NCBI GenBank assembly: GCA_947084925.1
Contig: CAMTUJ010000010.1
Coordinates: forward strand, 172,043 to 236,042
Source of the DNA: JAGPUQ01 sp947084925
GTDB lineage: Bacteria; Pseudomonadota; Gammaproteobacteria; Pseudomonadales; Porticoccaceae
Reading direction: 5' to 3'
DNA: 64,000 nucleotides
Shown here: piece by piece, positions 6,269 to 15,548 of the stretch
Numbering within the stretch: the stretch's first letter is position 1
How the letters are laid out: every line of letters starts with the position of its first letter
Translations under genes and position numbers: made by a program
The notes under the pieces: generated by a model
Databases searched by the model: none
What the model was told of the DNA's origin: nothing
What the model saw: the letters and a program-made list of their open reading frames with translations, nothing else

Positions 6269-8866
6269 TCAGGTCACCTCGATAATCAGCTTGGCGGCAA
6301 TGCGCTTGCCGTCGTCCGCCGCCTTCTGGAAGGAGGCGATCTGATCGAAGTTCATGTAGCGGTAGATTTCTTTCGATTTGCTGCCGATGTCGGCGGCGTA
6401 CTCAAGGTATTCCTCCGGCGTCGGCAGGCGCCCCAGGATGCCGCCCACGGCGGCCAGTTCCGCCGAGGTCAGATAGACGTTGGCGCCGTCGCCCAGGCGG
6501 TTGGGGAAGTTCCGGGTCGAGGTCGACAGCACCGTGGTGCCCGGTGCCACGCGCGCCTGGTTGCCCATGCACAGGGAGCAGCCGGGCATCTCGGTGCGCG
6601 CGCCGGCACGCCCGAAGATGCTGTAGTAGCCCTCTTCCATCAGGGTGTGCTCATCCATGCGGGTCGGCGGCACGATCCAGAAGCGGGTCTTGAGGGTTCC
6701 GGGTTTTACCTGCTCCAGCAGTTTGCCGGCGGCGCGGAAATGCCCGATGTTGGTCATGCAGGAGCCGATGAACACCTCGTCCACCTTGTCGCCCGCCACT
6801 TGCGACAGCAGGCGCGCGTCATCCGGGTCGTTGGGGGCGCAGACGATGGGTTCGCGGATTTCATTGAGATCGATGTCGATCACCGCGCTGTATTCGGCGT
6901 CCTTGTCCGCCGCCAGGAGTTCGGGCTTGGCGAGCCAGGCCTCCATCTTGCGGGCGCGGCGTTCGAGGGTGCGGGGATCGCCGTAACCTTCCGAGATCAT
7001 CCAGCGCAGCATGGTGATGTTGGAGCGCAGGTATTCCGCGATCGACGCCTCGCTCAGGCGGATGGTGCAGCCGGAGGCGGAGCGCTCGGCGGAGGCGTCC
7101 GACAACTCGAATGCCTGTTCGACGGTAAGGGTTTCCAGTCCTTCGATTTCCAGCACCCGGCCCGAGAAGACGTTCTTCTTGCCCTGCTTGGCCACCGTCA
7201 GCAGGCCCTGCTGAATGGCGTAGTAGGGAATCGCGTGGACCAGATCCCGCAGCGTGATGCCGGGCTGCATCTGGCCCTTGAAGCGGACCAGCACGGACTC
7301 CGGCATGTCGAGGGGCATCACCCCGGTGGCGGCGGCGAATGCCACCAGGCCGGAACCCGCCGGGAACGAAATTCCGATCGGGAAGCGGGTGTGGGAGTCG
7401 CCGCCGGTGCCCACGGTGTCGGGCAGCAGCATGCGGTTGATCCAGCTGTGGATGATGCCGTCGCCGGGGCGCAGGGACACGCCGCCGCGATTCATGATGA
7501 AGTCCGGCAGCGTGTGCTGGGTCTCGATGTCCACCGGCTTGGGATAGGCGGCGGTGTGGCAGAAGGACTGCATCACCAGGTCGGTCGAGAAACCGAGGCA
7601 GGCGAGATCCTGCAATTCGTCGCGGGTCATGGGGCCGGTGGTGTCCTGGGAGCCCACGGTGGTCATCATCGGCTCGCAATAGGCGCCGGGCCGCACGCCG
7701 GTCACGCCGCAGGCGCGGCCGACCATTTTCTGCGCGAGCGTATAACCCTTGCCGGTGTCGGCGGGCTGCTGCGGGGTGCGGAACAGGGTGGTCGGGCCGA
7801 GTCCCAGGGTTTCGCGGGCGCGCCGGGTCAGGCCGCGACCCACGATCAGGTTGATGCGGCCGCCGGCGCGGACTTCGTCCAGCAGCACGGCGGAGCGCAG
7901 TTCAAATTCCGCCAGTACGGCGCCGGTCACCTGATCGAGAATTTTTCCCTCGTAGGGCAGGATGTCGATGACCTGCCCGGTTTCGAGCTTTTCGACGGGC
8001 GCTTCAAACACTAGGGCGCCGGAGTCTTCCATGGTGTTGAAGAAAATCGGCGCGACCTTGCCGCCGATGCAGATACCGCCGGCGCGCTTGTTGGGGATAC
8101 CGGGCATGTCGTCGCCCGTGTACCAGAGCACCGAGTTGGTGGCGGATTTGCGCGAGGAGCCGGTGCCGACCACGTCGCCCACGAAGGCCACCGGATAGCC
8201 TTTCTGTTTCAGTTCCAGGATCTGCGCTTCGGCGTTCTCCACGCCCTCGCGGGGAATCTTGTACATGGCCTTGGCGTGCAGCGGAATGTCGGGCCGCGAC
8301 CAGGCATCGGGGGCCGGCGACAGGTCGTCGGTGTTGGTTTCGCCGGGCACCTTGAAGACGCTGGCGGTGAGTTTTTTCGGGACTTCCGGACGCTTCAGGA
8401 ACCACTCCGCAGCGGCCCAGGACTGGAGCACCGCGCGCGCCTGAACATTGCCTTTCTGGGCCTTTTCCGCGACATCGTGGAACGCATCGAACATCAGCAG
8501 GGTGTGTTTGAGTTCTTCGGCGGCCAGCGGGCCGAGTTCGGCATCGTCGAGCGCGCCCACCAGGGTCGCGATGTTGTAGCCGCCCAGCATCATGCCGAGC
8601 AGACGGATCGCGTGGGGGCGGTCGATCAGCGGCGATGTGGCCTCGCCCTTGACGATGGCCGACAGAAACCCGGCCTTGACATAGGCGGCGGCGTCCACGC
8701 CCGGCGGTACCCGGTTGGTGATCAGATCGAGCAGCAGGTCCGCTTCACCGGGCGGCGGGTTTTTCAGGAGCTCGACCAGTGCCGCCGTCCACTCCGGATT
8801 CAGGGGCTTGGGCGGTACGCCCTCGGCGGCGCGTTCCTCGACATGTTTCCGATAGGCAGCTAGCAC
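6269..8866 (-). CDS. acnB: Aconitate hydratase B / 2-methylisocitrate dehydratase
   Basis: A 865-residue protein, the same length as E. coli AcnB. It interconverts citrate and isocitrate in the TCA cycle through a [4Fe-4S] cluster, held here by the Cys of IGSCMTN and the two of PGCSLCMGNQ. The AcnB-specific N-terminal HEAT-like domain is present and begins LAAYRKHVEERAAEG. The frame stays open to 9079 but the real start is the GTG at 8866: homology begins exactly there and AGGAG lies about 8 bases upstream. It is a single-gene unit with its own terminator. As an iron-sulfur enzyme it is a client of the Suf system encoded at 47-54 kb. Confidence 0.97.
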   Translation of the reverse strand: MLAAYRKHVEERAAEGVPPKPLNPEWTAALVELLKNPPPGEADLLLDLITNRVPPGVDAAAYVKAGFLSAIVKGEATSPLIDRPHAIRLLGMMLGGYNIATLVGALDDAELGPLAAEELKHTLLMFDAFHDVAEKAQKGNVQARAVLQSWAAAEWFLKRPEVPKKLTASVFKVPGETNTDDLSPAPDAWSRPDIPLHAKAMYKIPREGVENAEAQILELKQKGYPVAFVGDVVGTGSSRKSATNSVLWYTGDDMPGIPNKRAGGICIGGKVAPIFFNTMEDSGALVFEAPVEKLETGQVIDILPYEGKILDQVTGAVLAEFELRSAVLLDEVRAGGRINLIVGRGLTRRARETLGLGPTTLFRTPQQPADTGKGYTLAQKMVGRACGVTGVRPGAYCEPMMTTVGSQDTTGPMTRDELQDLACLGFSTDLVMQSFCHTAAYPKPVDIETQHTLPDFIMNRGGVSLRPGDGIIHSWINRMLLPDTVGTGGDSHTRFPIGISFPAGSGLVAFAAATGVMPLDMPESVLVRFKGQMQPGITLRDLVHAIPYYAIQQGLLTVAKQGKKNVFSGRVLEIEGLETLTVEQAFELSDASAERSASGCTIRLSEASIAEYLRSNITMLRWMISEGYGDPRTLERRARKMEAWLAKPELLAADKDAEYSAVIDIDLNEIREPIVCAPNDPDDARLLSQVAGDKVDEVFIGSCMTNIGHFRAAGKLLEQVKPGTLKTRFWIVPPTRMDEHTLMEEGYYSIFGRAGARTEMPGCSLCMGNQARVAPGTTVLSTSTRNFPNRLGDGANVYLTSAELAAVGGILGRLPTPEEYLEYAADIGSKSKEIYRYMNFDQIASFQKAADDGKRIAAKLIIEVT

Positions 8867-9036
8867 GGCAGATACTCCTGTTGGGACTATGGGCGGGCGG
8901 GTCGTCGCGGGGGAGGGCCAGTCACTCCCCGTCGGGGCCAGAATTCTACGCCAAATGACGCGGTTTGCGCGGGTTTGTCCGGCGCGGGGCAGCGGGTGCT
9001 GGCGAGCGGCGGGCGCTGCGGGTAGAGTGCCCAACC

Positions 9037-9522
9037 ATGGTCGCTTCTTCCCGCACAGGCATGCCCCGCACAGGTACACCCTGCATCGGCATCTGCTCCG
9101 CCGGCATCGGCGACAGTGTGTGCCGGGGCTGCATGCGCTGCGTCCACGAAGTCAGCCAGTGGAATGGTTTCACCGACGCCGAGCGGCAACTGGTATGGGC
9201 GCGGCTCGACCGCTTTCTGGTGCAGATCGTCAACAATCGCCTGGAGCTGCGCGATCTGGCCCTGCTCGAAACCGCCCTGGCCGACTGGAACATACCCCGC
9301 GACCCGGCGCGACCGCCGCAGCGCTGGCTCTACGATCTGCTGCGCCTGGCCGGCAGCCGGATCGGCGACCCCTCGGCGTGCGGCTTTGCCGTGCTGCCCG
9401 GGTCGGAACACCTCGGCACCGCGCAACTCTGCCGCGTGATCGAGCGCGAATGGCATGCGCTCTCGCTCGCACACTTCGAACGCTATATTGCGCCGGGCCT
9501 CGGTGTCATGCAGTCTTCGTGA
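9037..9522 (+). CDS. DUF1289 domain protein
   Basis: A 161-residue protein. Its N-terminus carries the DUF1289 cysteine pattern, TPCIGICS then CRGCMRCVHEVSQW (four to five cysteines about 15 residues apart), which looks like a small metal or Fe-S site. An alpha-helical region of about 110 residues follows and is not part of the usual short DUF1289 proteins. The start at 9037 (MVASSRTG) is chosen because the upstream codons are low complexity. It is divergent from acnB and 55 bases before the glutathione S-transferase. Function unknown. Confidence 0.75.
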   Translation: MVASSRTGMPRTGTPCIGICSAGIGDSVCRGCMRCVHEVSQWNGFTDAERQLVWARLDRFLVQIVNNRLELRDLALLETALADWNIPRDPARPPQRWLYDLLRLAGSRIGDPSACGFAVLPGSEHLGTAQLCRVIEREWHALSLAHFERYIAPGLGVMQSS

Positions 9523-9577
9523 TGCACGCTGTTTTCGTGACAAGGGCAATAACAATCCATCCCGGGAGGATGCTGCA

Positions 9578-10222
9578 ATGATCAAGCTCTATGGTTTTCC
9601 GGTCAGCGATTACTACAACATGGTGAAGGTGGCCCTGCTCGAAAAAGGCTTCCAGTTCGAGGAAGTGATGGTGCGTCCGGGCGCGGACCCGGCCTTTCTG
9701 GCCAAGAGCCCGATGGGCAAGATTCCCTGCCTCGAAGTGGCGGAAGGCTTCATCACCGAGACCAATGTGATTCTTGAGTTCATCGAGGATTCGTCGACCG
9801 ATCATCCGCTGCTGCCGGCGGACAGCTTTCAGCGCGCCAAGGTGCGTGAGCTGATGAAAAGCGCCGAACTCTACCTGGAGCTGGTCGCGCGGCAATTGTT
9901 CGGCGGGGTATTTTTTGGCGCGCCCCTGAGCGACGAGCTCAAGCAGTCGGTCGGTGCCCAGCTCGACAAAGGCGTCGCCGCGCTCAACAAGCTGCTCAAA
10001 TTCAAGCCCTATGCGGCGGGTGCCGAACTCACCTACGCCGATATCGTGCTCTATTACTCCGCCACCCTGGGCGGCATGGCGGTGGAGCGCGCCCTGGGTC
10101 GCAAGCTGAACGACGAAATCCCCGGCCTGGCCGTCTGGCTGGCACTGATGGAAAAGAACACCGCGGTGCAGAAAGCCAATCGCGACCGCGACGCGGCCCT
10201 CAAGGCCATGATGGCGGGCTGA
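9578..10222 (+). CDS. Glutathione S-transferase family protein
   Basis: A 214-residue protein with the two-domain GST layout. Residues 1-80 are the thioredoxin-like domain (MIKLYGFPVSDYYNMVKVAL, then SPMGKIPCLE with the cis-Pro and ETNVILEFIED that binds the glutathione gamma-glutamyl group). The rest is the all-helical domain with the ELTYADIVLYYSA capping motif. The start is the ATG at 9578 with GGGAGGA just upstream. The N-terminal Ser/Tyr of the SDYYN turn would be the catalytic residue. Substrate unknown. miaE follows six bases later, so the two are probably co-transcribed. Confidence 0.88.
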   Translation: MIKLYGFPVSDYYNMVKVALLEKGFQFEEVMVRPGADPAFLAKSPMGKIPCLEVAEGFITETNVILEFIEDSSTDHPLLPADSFQRAKVRELMKSAELYLELVARQLFGGVFFGAPLSDELKQSVGAQLDKGVAALNKLLKFKPYAAGAELTYADIVLYYSATLGGMAVERALGRKLNDEIPGLAVWLALMEKNTAVQKANRDRDAALKAMMAG

Positions 10223-10228
10223 GGCGGC

Positions 10229-10834
10229 GTGGCTGTCGCGCTCGAAGCCATCCGTGCCTTTCTCCCCTGTGCCACGCCCGCCGCCTGGGTGGCGGCGGCG
10301 CTGGCGCACCCCGAAGAACTGCTGATCGATCACGCCAACTGCGAGAAGAAGGCGGCGAGCACCGCGCTCGGTCTGCTGTATCGCCACATCGACCGCCCGC
10401 CGCTGCTGCACCGGATGTCGCGCCTGGTGCGGGAGGAGCTGCGCCACTTCGAGCAGGTCGTCGCCGTCATGGAACAGCGCGGCGTGGTGTACCGGCAACT
10501 GACGGCGAGCCGCTACGCGAGCGGTCTGCGCGAGCTGGTCCGCGTCGCGGAGCCGCACCGCCTGGTCGATACCCTGATTGCCGGCGCCTTCATCGAGGCC
10601 CGCTCCTGCGAGCGTTTCGCGGCGCTGGCGCCCCACCTGGATGCCGAGCTGGGCGCGTTCTACCAGTCGCTGCTGCGCTCCGAGGCGCGTCATTTCCGGG
10701 ATTATCTGGAACTGGCCGAGACCGTCGGCGGCGACATTGCCGCGCGGATAGACCTGTTCGCCGCGCGCGAGCGGGAGCTTGTCGAGACGCCGGACGCCGA
10801 GTTTCGCTTTCATTCGGGCCCGCCGGCGGGCTGA
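10229..10834 (+). CDS. miaE: tRNA-(2-methylthio-N6-isopentenyl adenosine-37) hydroxylase
   Basis: A 201-residue ferritin-like di-iron monooxygenase that hydroxylates ms2i6A37 next to the anticodon to ms2io6A. The four-helix bundle ligands are visible as HPEELLIDHANCEKKAAS, EELRHFEQV, an E in IEARSCERF and SEARHFRDY. It starts with GTG at 10229, six bases after the GST stop. It needs the product of MiaA and MiaB, which are not in this window. Confidence 0.92.
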   Translation: MAVALEAIRAFLPCATPAAWVAAALAHPEELLIDHANCEKKAASTALGLLYRHIDRPPLLHRMSRLVREELRHFEQVVAVMEQRGVVYRQLTASRYASGLRELVRVAEPHRLVDTLIAGAFIEARSCERFAALAPHLDAELGAFYQSLLRSEARHFRDYLELAETVGGDIAARIDLFAARERELVETPDAEFRFHSGPPAG

Positions 10835-11010
10835 GGATCAGCGGGGGAGTCGGTTGTGGCTTTGTCGTCGCCGCACGGTTCAAAATCCCGCTTGCCGCAT
10901 CCAGGTTTGGGGCGCACAGTCAAACCGCACGGTCAAACCGGACGCAAGGGCAACCTCCCGACCGGCTACCACGGGCGCACCTGAGCGCGGCGACACAACG
11001 GAGACGGTCG

Positions 11011-11931
11011 ATGGCCACACTGGGACTCCTCGGACTCGGGCGCATGGGCGCCAACATGGCGCGCCGGCTGCGGCGCGCCGGCATCGAAGTCGTGGCGTGG
11101 AATCGCAATCCCGCCGTCGCGACCGCCCTGGCGGAGGAGACCGGAGCCGTGGCGGCCGCCGAGTTCGCCGAGCTCGTCGCCCGGCTCAGCCCGCCGCGGC
11201 TGGTGTGGCTGATGCTCCCGGCCGGGGAACCGACCCAGACCTGCCTCGACGCCATCGCGCCGCTGCTCGACGCGGGCGATCTGGTGGTCGACGGCGCCAA
11301 CGCCCACTACCGGGATGCCATGCGCCGTGCCGACGCGCTCGCGGCCCGGGGGTTGCGGTTCGTGGACGCCGGTGTTTCGGGCGGGGTCTGGGGTCTCGAC
11401 AACGGCTACGCGCTGATGCTCGGCGGCGAAGCGGGCGCCATCGGGATGCTGCGGCCCGTGCTGGAAGCCCTGGCGCCCGCCGCCGACGCGGGCTGGCTGC
11501 ACTGCGGCCCGGCGGGTGCCGGCCACTTCGTGAAAATGATTCACAACGGCATCGAATACGGAATGATGCAAGCCTTTGCCGAGGGCTTTGCGCTGCTGGA
11601 GGCGCGCACGGAATTCGATCTCGATCTCGCCGCCATCGCCGAGACCTGGCGCCACGGCAGCGTGGTGCGCAGCTGGTTGCTCGACCTCATGGCCAGCTTC
11701 CTCGCGGCCGACCCCGCGAGCCTGGATCAGGTGGCGCCCTATGTGGCGGATTCCGGTGAGGGCCGCTGGACGGTGATCGAAGGCGTGGAGCAGGGTGTGC
11801 CCACGCCGGTGATCAGCCTCGCGCTCGCCGCGCGCTTCGCCAGTCGCGGCGGCGACGATTTCGCCAACCGCCTGCTGGCGCTGATGCGGCGCGGATTTGG
11901 CGGCCATGCCACCCGGGCGGCAGAGGAGTAA
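11011..11931 (+). CDS. gnd: 6-phosphogluconate dehydrogenase, decarboxylating (short form)
   Basis: A 306-residue dehydrogenase that turns 6-phosphogluconate into ribulose 5-phosphate, the last oxidative step of the pentose phosphate pathway. The Rossmann loop GLGRMG is at 7-12, then the substrate loop DAGVSGGVWG and catalytic KMIHNGIEYGMMQ. At about 300 residues it is the short (YqeC/GntZ-like) form rather than the 470-residue E. coli Gnd. A GGAG precedes the ATG. zwf starts six bases after the stop and pgl overlaps zwf, so this is the first gene of a gnd-zwf-pgl operon. Confidence 0.92.
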   Translation: MATLGLLGLGRMGANMARRLRRAGIEVVAWNRNPAVATALAEETGAVAAAEFAELVARLSPPRLVWLMLPAGEPTQTCLDAIAPLLDAGDLVVDGANAHYRDAMRRADALAARGLRFVDAGVSGGVWGLDNGYALMLGGEAGAIGMLRPVLEALAPAADAGWLHCGPAGAGHFVKMIHNGIEYGMMQAFAEGFALLEARTEFDLDLAAIAETWRHGSVVRSWLLDLMASFLAADPASLDQVAPYVADSGEGRWTVIEGVEQGVPTPVISLALAARFASRGGDDFANRLLALMRRGFGGHATRAAEE

Positions 11932-11936
11932 AGCGG

Positions 11937-13421
11937 GTGGGCGAGCAGGGGCCCTGCCACTTCGTCATCTTCGGTGCCACCGGCGATCTCGCCAGCCGCA
12001 AGCTGCTGCCCGCGCTCTACGCCCTGGAGGCGCTTGACCAACTCGGCCCCGCGTTGCGCTTCATCGCCTTTGCCCGCCGCGACTGGCAGTGCTCCGACTG
12101 GCTCGCGTACCTGGGCACCAGTCTGGATCAGCACCTCGGCCGGGCGCGCGACGCCAGCGTCTTTGCCCGGTTCGCGGCGCGCTTCGACTATTTGCGCGGG
12201 GATCTCGGCGATGCCGAGGCCTATCGGCGCTTGCGGGACGCGATCGAGGCACCGCGCGCCGGCGGTTGTGCCAATGTGGTGTTCTATCTGGCGGTGCGGC
12301 CGGCGGAGTTTCCGGTCGTGGTCGGACATATGAGCGCGGCCGGGCTCGGCCAGGCCGCGGCCCGCCACCGCATCGTGGTGGAAAAGCCCTTTGGCGAAGA
12401 TATCGACAGCGCCCGCGCGCTCAATGCCTGTCTGCACAGACATTTCGACGAGGACCGGATCTACCGTATCGATCACTATCTGGGCAAGGAGACCGTACAG
12501 AATCTGCTGGTGTTCCGGTTTGCCAACACCATGATCGAGCCGGTCTGGAATCGCAACTACATCGACCATGTACAGATCACGGTCGCCGAAGCGGGCGGCG
12601 TGGGCACGCGCGCCGGCTACTACGATGGTGCCGGTGCGCTGCGCGACATGCTGCAAAGCCATCTGATGCAGTTGCTCACCCTGGTGGCCATGGAACCGCC
12701 GGCCACGCTGGACGCCGATGCCCTGCGCGACGAGAAGGTCAAGGTGCTGCGCTCCATCCGCCCCATCGCCCCGGACGCTGTCGCGGCGCACGCGATCCGC
12801 GCCCGCTACGGGGCCGGGCAGGTCGCCGGCAAGGCGGTGCCCGGCTATGCCGAAGAACCCGGGGTCGCGACCGACTCGACGACCGAGACCTATGTCGCGG
12901 CGCGGTTCTGCATCGACAACTGGCGCTGGCGGGGCGTGCCTTTCTACCTGCGCACCGGCAAACGCCTGGCCAGGGACTTCTCCCTGGTGGCGATCTGCTT
13001 CCGTCATCCCCCGCAACTGCTGTTCCACGACGCCGGGGCGCCGCCCATCGATCCCAATTGGGTGCTGCTGTCGTTGCAACCGGACGAGTGCATGCAGATC
13101 GAGCTGCGCGCCAAGGAGCCGGGACTCAACCTGAATACCCGGGTGGTGCGGCTCGACGCCTCCTACCGCCCGGCGGGTGGGGTCGCCATGGAGGCCTACC
13201 AGACCCTGTTGCTGGACGTGATCCGGGAGGATCGCAGCCTGTTCATCCGCTTCGACGAAGTGGAGTGGGCCTGGCGGGTGCTCGATCCCATCCTGCGCAC
13301 CTGGGCGACGGACCGGACGGCGCCCGCGGACTATGGCGCGGGCAGTTGGGGACCGCCGGACGCCGAGCGTCTGTTCGACCGCCCGGATCACCGCTGGCGC
13401 AACGGCATTCAAGACGCGTGA
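11937..13421 (+). CDS. zwf: Glucose-6-phosphate 1-dehydrogenase
   Basis: A 494-residue enzyme that oxidises glucose 6-phosphate to 6-phosphogluconolactone and makes NADPH. Seen here are the nucleotide-binding FGATGDLASRKLLPAL near the N-terminus, VEKPFGED, and the active-site RIDHYLGKETVQN. It starts with GTG at 11937 behind a GAGGAG. Its stop overlaps the pgl start by four bases (GTGA), which implies coupled translation of enzyme and lactonase. Confidence 0.97.
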   Translation: MGEQGPCHFVIFGATGDLASRKLLPALYALEALDQLGPALRFIAFARRDWQCSDWLAYLGTSLDQHLGRARDASVFARFAARFDYLRGDLGDAEAYRRLRDAIEAPRAGGCANVVFYLAVRPAEFPVVVGHMSAAGLGQAAARHRIVVEKPFGEDIDSARALNACLHRHFDEDRIYRIDHYLGKETVQNLLVFRFANTMIEPVWNRNYIDHVQITVAEAGGVGTRAGYYDGAGALRDMLQSHLMQLLTLVAMEPPATLDADALRDEKVKVLRSIRPIAPDAVAAHAIRARYGAGQVAGKAVPGYAEEPGVATDSTTETYVAARFCIDNWRWRGVPFYLRTGKRLARDFSLVAICFRHPPQLLFHDAGAPPIDPNWVLLSLQPDECMQIELRAKEPGLNLNTRVVRLDASYRPAGGVAMEAYQTLLLDVIREDRSLFIRFDEVEWAWRVLDPILRTWATDRTAPADYGAGSWGPPDAERLFDRPDHRWRNGIQDA

Positions 13422-14143
13422 GGGACACTCCGGACGATGCCGCGCGGTGCCGGGTATTCGATGACGCCAGGCAACTCGCCGAGCACGCCGCGGCGTTGAT
13501 TCTTGCCGCCGCGCGTGAGGCGATTGCCGCGCGCGGAACCTTTCACCTGGTGCTGGCGGGCGGGGAGACCCCGCTGGCGACCTACGCGCGCCTCGCCGGT
13601 GCCGCCGCCGATTGGCGGTACTGGCAGCTTTATTTCAGCGATGAACGCTGTCTGCCGGCGGGCGATCCCGGGCGCAACGACGCCCGGATTCGGCGCCAGT
13701 GGCTCGAACGGGTCGCCATTCCGGCCGGGAATATCCATGCCATCCCCGCCGAGTTGGGACCGGAACGGGCCGCCGAGCGCTATGCCGGGACCCTGGCCGG
13801 GGTTTCGGCGTTCGATCTCGTGCTGCTGGGGTTGGGTGAAGACGGACATACCGCGAGCCTGTTTCCGGGCCGACCGGTCGGCCCGGGCACGGTTCTGCCG
13901 GTGCGGGATGCGCCCAAGCCCCCGTCCGAGCGGGTTACCTTGAGCGCCTCCCGCCTGCGCCGGACACGGGCCACGATTTTTCTGATCACGGGTGCCGGCA
14001 AGCGCGCGGCGGTGGCGGCCTGGCGCGGCGGCGCCGATGTCCCCGCCGGTCATGTCGTTGGTCCCGATGCCGTGGTGACGGTACTGCTGGATGCCGCCGC
14101 CGCGCCGCCGGACTGTGTGCGCGACAGCGCCCGCCAGCCGTGA
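13418..14143 (+). CDS. pgl: 6-phosphogluconolactonase
   Basis: A 241-residue DevB-type lactonase that hydrolyses the product of Zwf. Motifs are LVLAGGETPLATY, YFSDERCLPAGDPGRND and LGLGEDGHTASLFPG. The start is the GTG at 13418, inside the zwf stop. The operon order gnd-zwf-pgl covers all three oxidative pentose phosphate steps. Confidence 0.93.
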   Translation: MRDTPDDAARCRVFDDARQLAEHAAALILAAAREAIAARGTFHLVLAGGETPLATYARLAGAAADWRYWQLYFSDERCLPAGDPGRNDARIRRQWLERVAIPAGNIHAIPAELGPERAAERYAGTLAGVSAFDLVLLGLGEDGHTASLFPGRPVGPGTVLPVRDAPKPPSERVTLSASRLRRTRATIFLITGAGKRAAVAAWRGGADVPAGHVVGPDAVVTVLLDAAAAPPDCVRDSARQP

Positions 14144-14198
14144 CGGAGTGTGGTCGAACAACAGAGGTCCACGCGCCTCGGCTCCCCGGGGTGACGGA

Positions 14199-14936
14199 TT
14201 ATCCGGCGGTCGTGGCCAGCGGAAACTCCACCAGCTCAAGGGTGCCGGATGGATCGAGGCGGGCGCACCAGCCGCTGGTTTCGGTCCAGTCCCCCAGCAC
14301 CACCCGTTCGACGTTGCGTCCGTCCAAGACATAACCGTGCCGCCCCGGGCGATGGGTGTGGCCGTGGATCATGGTGCCGGCGCCGGAGGCGCGAAACTCC
14401 GCCAGCACCGCGTCGGCATTCACATCCATGATGTATTCGGGTTTGTTGCGGTTGTGGCGCTGGCTGGCGGCGCGCCAGTCGCGCGCGATACGGCGCCGCA
14501 GCGCCAGCGGCAGATGGCGCAGGATGAAGCGGGTGACGGGATGACGGACGCGGCGCCGAAACTGCTGGTAGGCCGCATCGTCGGTACACAGGGTATCGCC
14601 GTGGAGCAGCAGCAGGCGCCGCCCGTGGATCTCGACCCGCTCGCGATCGCCGAGCAACCGCGCGCCGGTTTCCCGGGCAAAGCGCCGCCACACCGTGAAA
14701 TCCCGGTTGCCATGGAGAAAATACAGGGCGATGCCCCGCGCATGGGCCGTGGCGAGCGCGTCGATCAGGGTGCGGGCGAGGGGGGAATCGTCGTCGTCGC
14801 CCACCCAGGCCTCGAACAGATCCCCCAGGATATAGAGCGTGTCGGCGTCGGCGTTGTGCAGGAAGTCGAGGAAAGCCCGGGTAACCCCGGGCCGCTCGGG
14901 TGTCAGATGCAGATCGGAGACGAACAGCGCCGTCAC
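14199..14936 (-). CDS. lpxH: UDP-2,3-diacylglucosamine hydrolase
   Basis: A 245-residue calcineurin-like phosphoesterase. It cleaves UDP-2,3-diacylglucosamine to lipid X in lipid A synthesis on the inner face of the membrane. The metal-binding set is intact: DLHL at 8-11, GDLFEAWVGDDD, HGNRDF, and HGHTHRPGRH near the C-terminus. Its gene follows ppiB by 19 bases, the same ppiB-lpxH order as in many gammaproteobacteria. It is convergent with pgl. Confidence 0.95.
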   Translation of the reverse strand: MTALFVSDLHLTPERPGVTRAFLDFLHNADADTLYILGDLFEAWVGDDDDSPLARTLIDALATAHARGIALYFLHGNRDFTVWRRFARETGARLLGDRERVEIHGRRLLLLHGDTLCTDDAAYQQFRRRVRHPVTRFILRHLPLALRRRIARDWRAASQRHNRNKPEYIMDVNADAVLAEFRASGAGTMIHGHTHRPGRHGYVLDGRNVERVVLGDWTETSGWCARLDPSGTLELVEFPLATTAG

Positions 14937-14955
14937 GGGGTAGGGAAGACTTCCT

Positions 14956-15465
14956 TCAGCGGTCGCTGTAGGCGTCGGATACCGTCACGCGCTCGATCTC
15001 GACGGTGACGGTCGGCACGTCCTGATGGTGGCCGGCGTTGCCGGTGGGTACGGCCTTGATCTCATCGACCACTGCCATGCCGTTCACCACCTTGCCGAAC
15101 ACGGCATAGCCCCAGCCCCGCGCATCTTTCGCGGTGTGGTTCAGAAAGCCGTTGTTGGCAATGTTGATGAAAAACTGCGACGCCGCCGAATGCGGATCGT
15201 TGGTGCGCGCCATGGCCAGCGTGCCGATGTCGTTCTTGAGGCCGTTGTCGGCTTCGTTTGCAATCGGCGGGTTGCCGCGTTTTTCGCGCATGTTGGTGTC
15301 CATGCCGCCGCCCTGCACCATGAACCCGGGAATGACGCGGTGAAATATGGTGCCGGCGTAGAAATTCTCGCGGCAGTACTGGAGAAAATTGGCGGCGCTC
15401 TTGGGGGCGCGGTCGAAATCCAGCTCGATGTCGATGTCGCCGTAATTGGTGTGCAGAGTAATCAT
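14956..15465 (-). CDS. ppiB: Peptidyl-prolyl cis-trans isomerase B (cyclophilin)
   Basis: A 169-residue cytoplasmic cyclophilin with no signal peptide. Conserved signatures include FHRVIPGFMVQGG, the Gln of SAASQFFIN and the GKVVNGMAVVDEI core. It catalyses proline isomerisation in folding proteins and forms an operon with lpxH. Confidence 0.95.
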   Translation of the reverse strand: MITLHTNYGDIDIELDFDRAPKSAANFLQYCRENFYAGTIFHRVIPGFMVQGGGMDTNMREKRGNPPIANEADNGLKNDIGTLAMARTNDPHSAASQFFINIANNGFLNHTAKDARGWGYAVFGKVVNGMAVVDEIKAVPTGNAGHHQDVPTVTVEIERVTVSDAYSDR

Positions 15466-15548
15466 GGGAATGCGCCCGGTCGCTGGCTAGGGGCTGCATG
15501 ATAAGCGCTGGGGGAGGGCATGGGAATTGCGCGCTGGCGCGACGGGCT

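Noticed and set aside
8867..9079. N-terminal extension of acnB by 71 codons
   Set aside because: AcnB homology starts exactly at the GTG at 8866, which has its own AGGAG. The extension is Pro/Arg-rich and overlaps the DUF1289 gene's leader.
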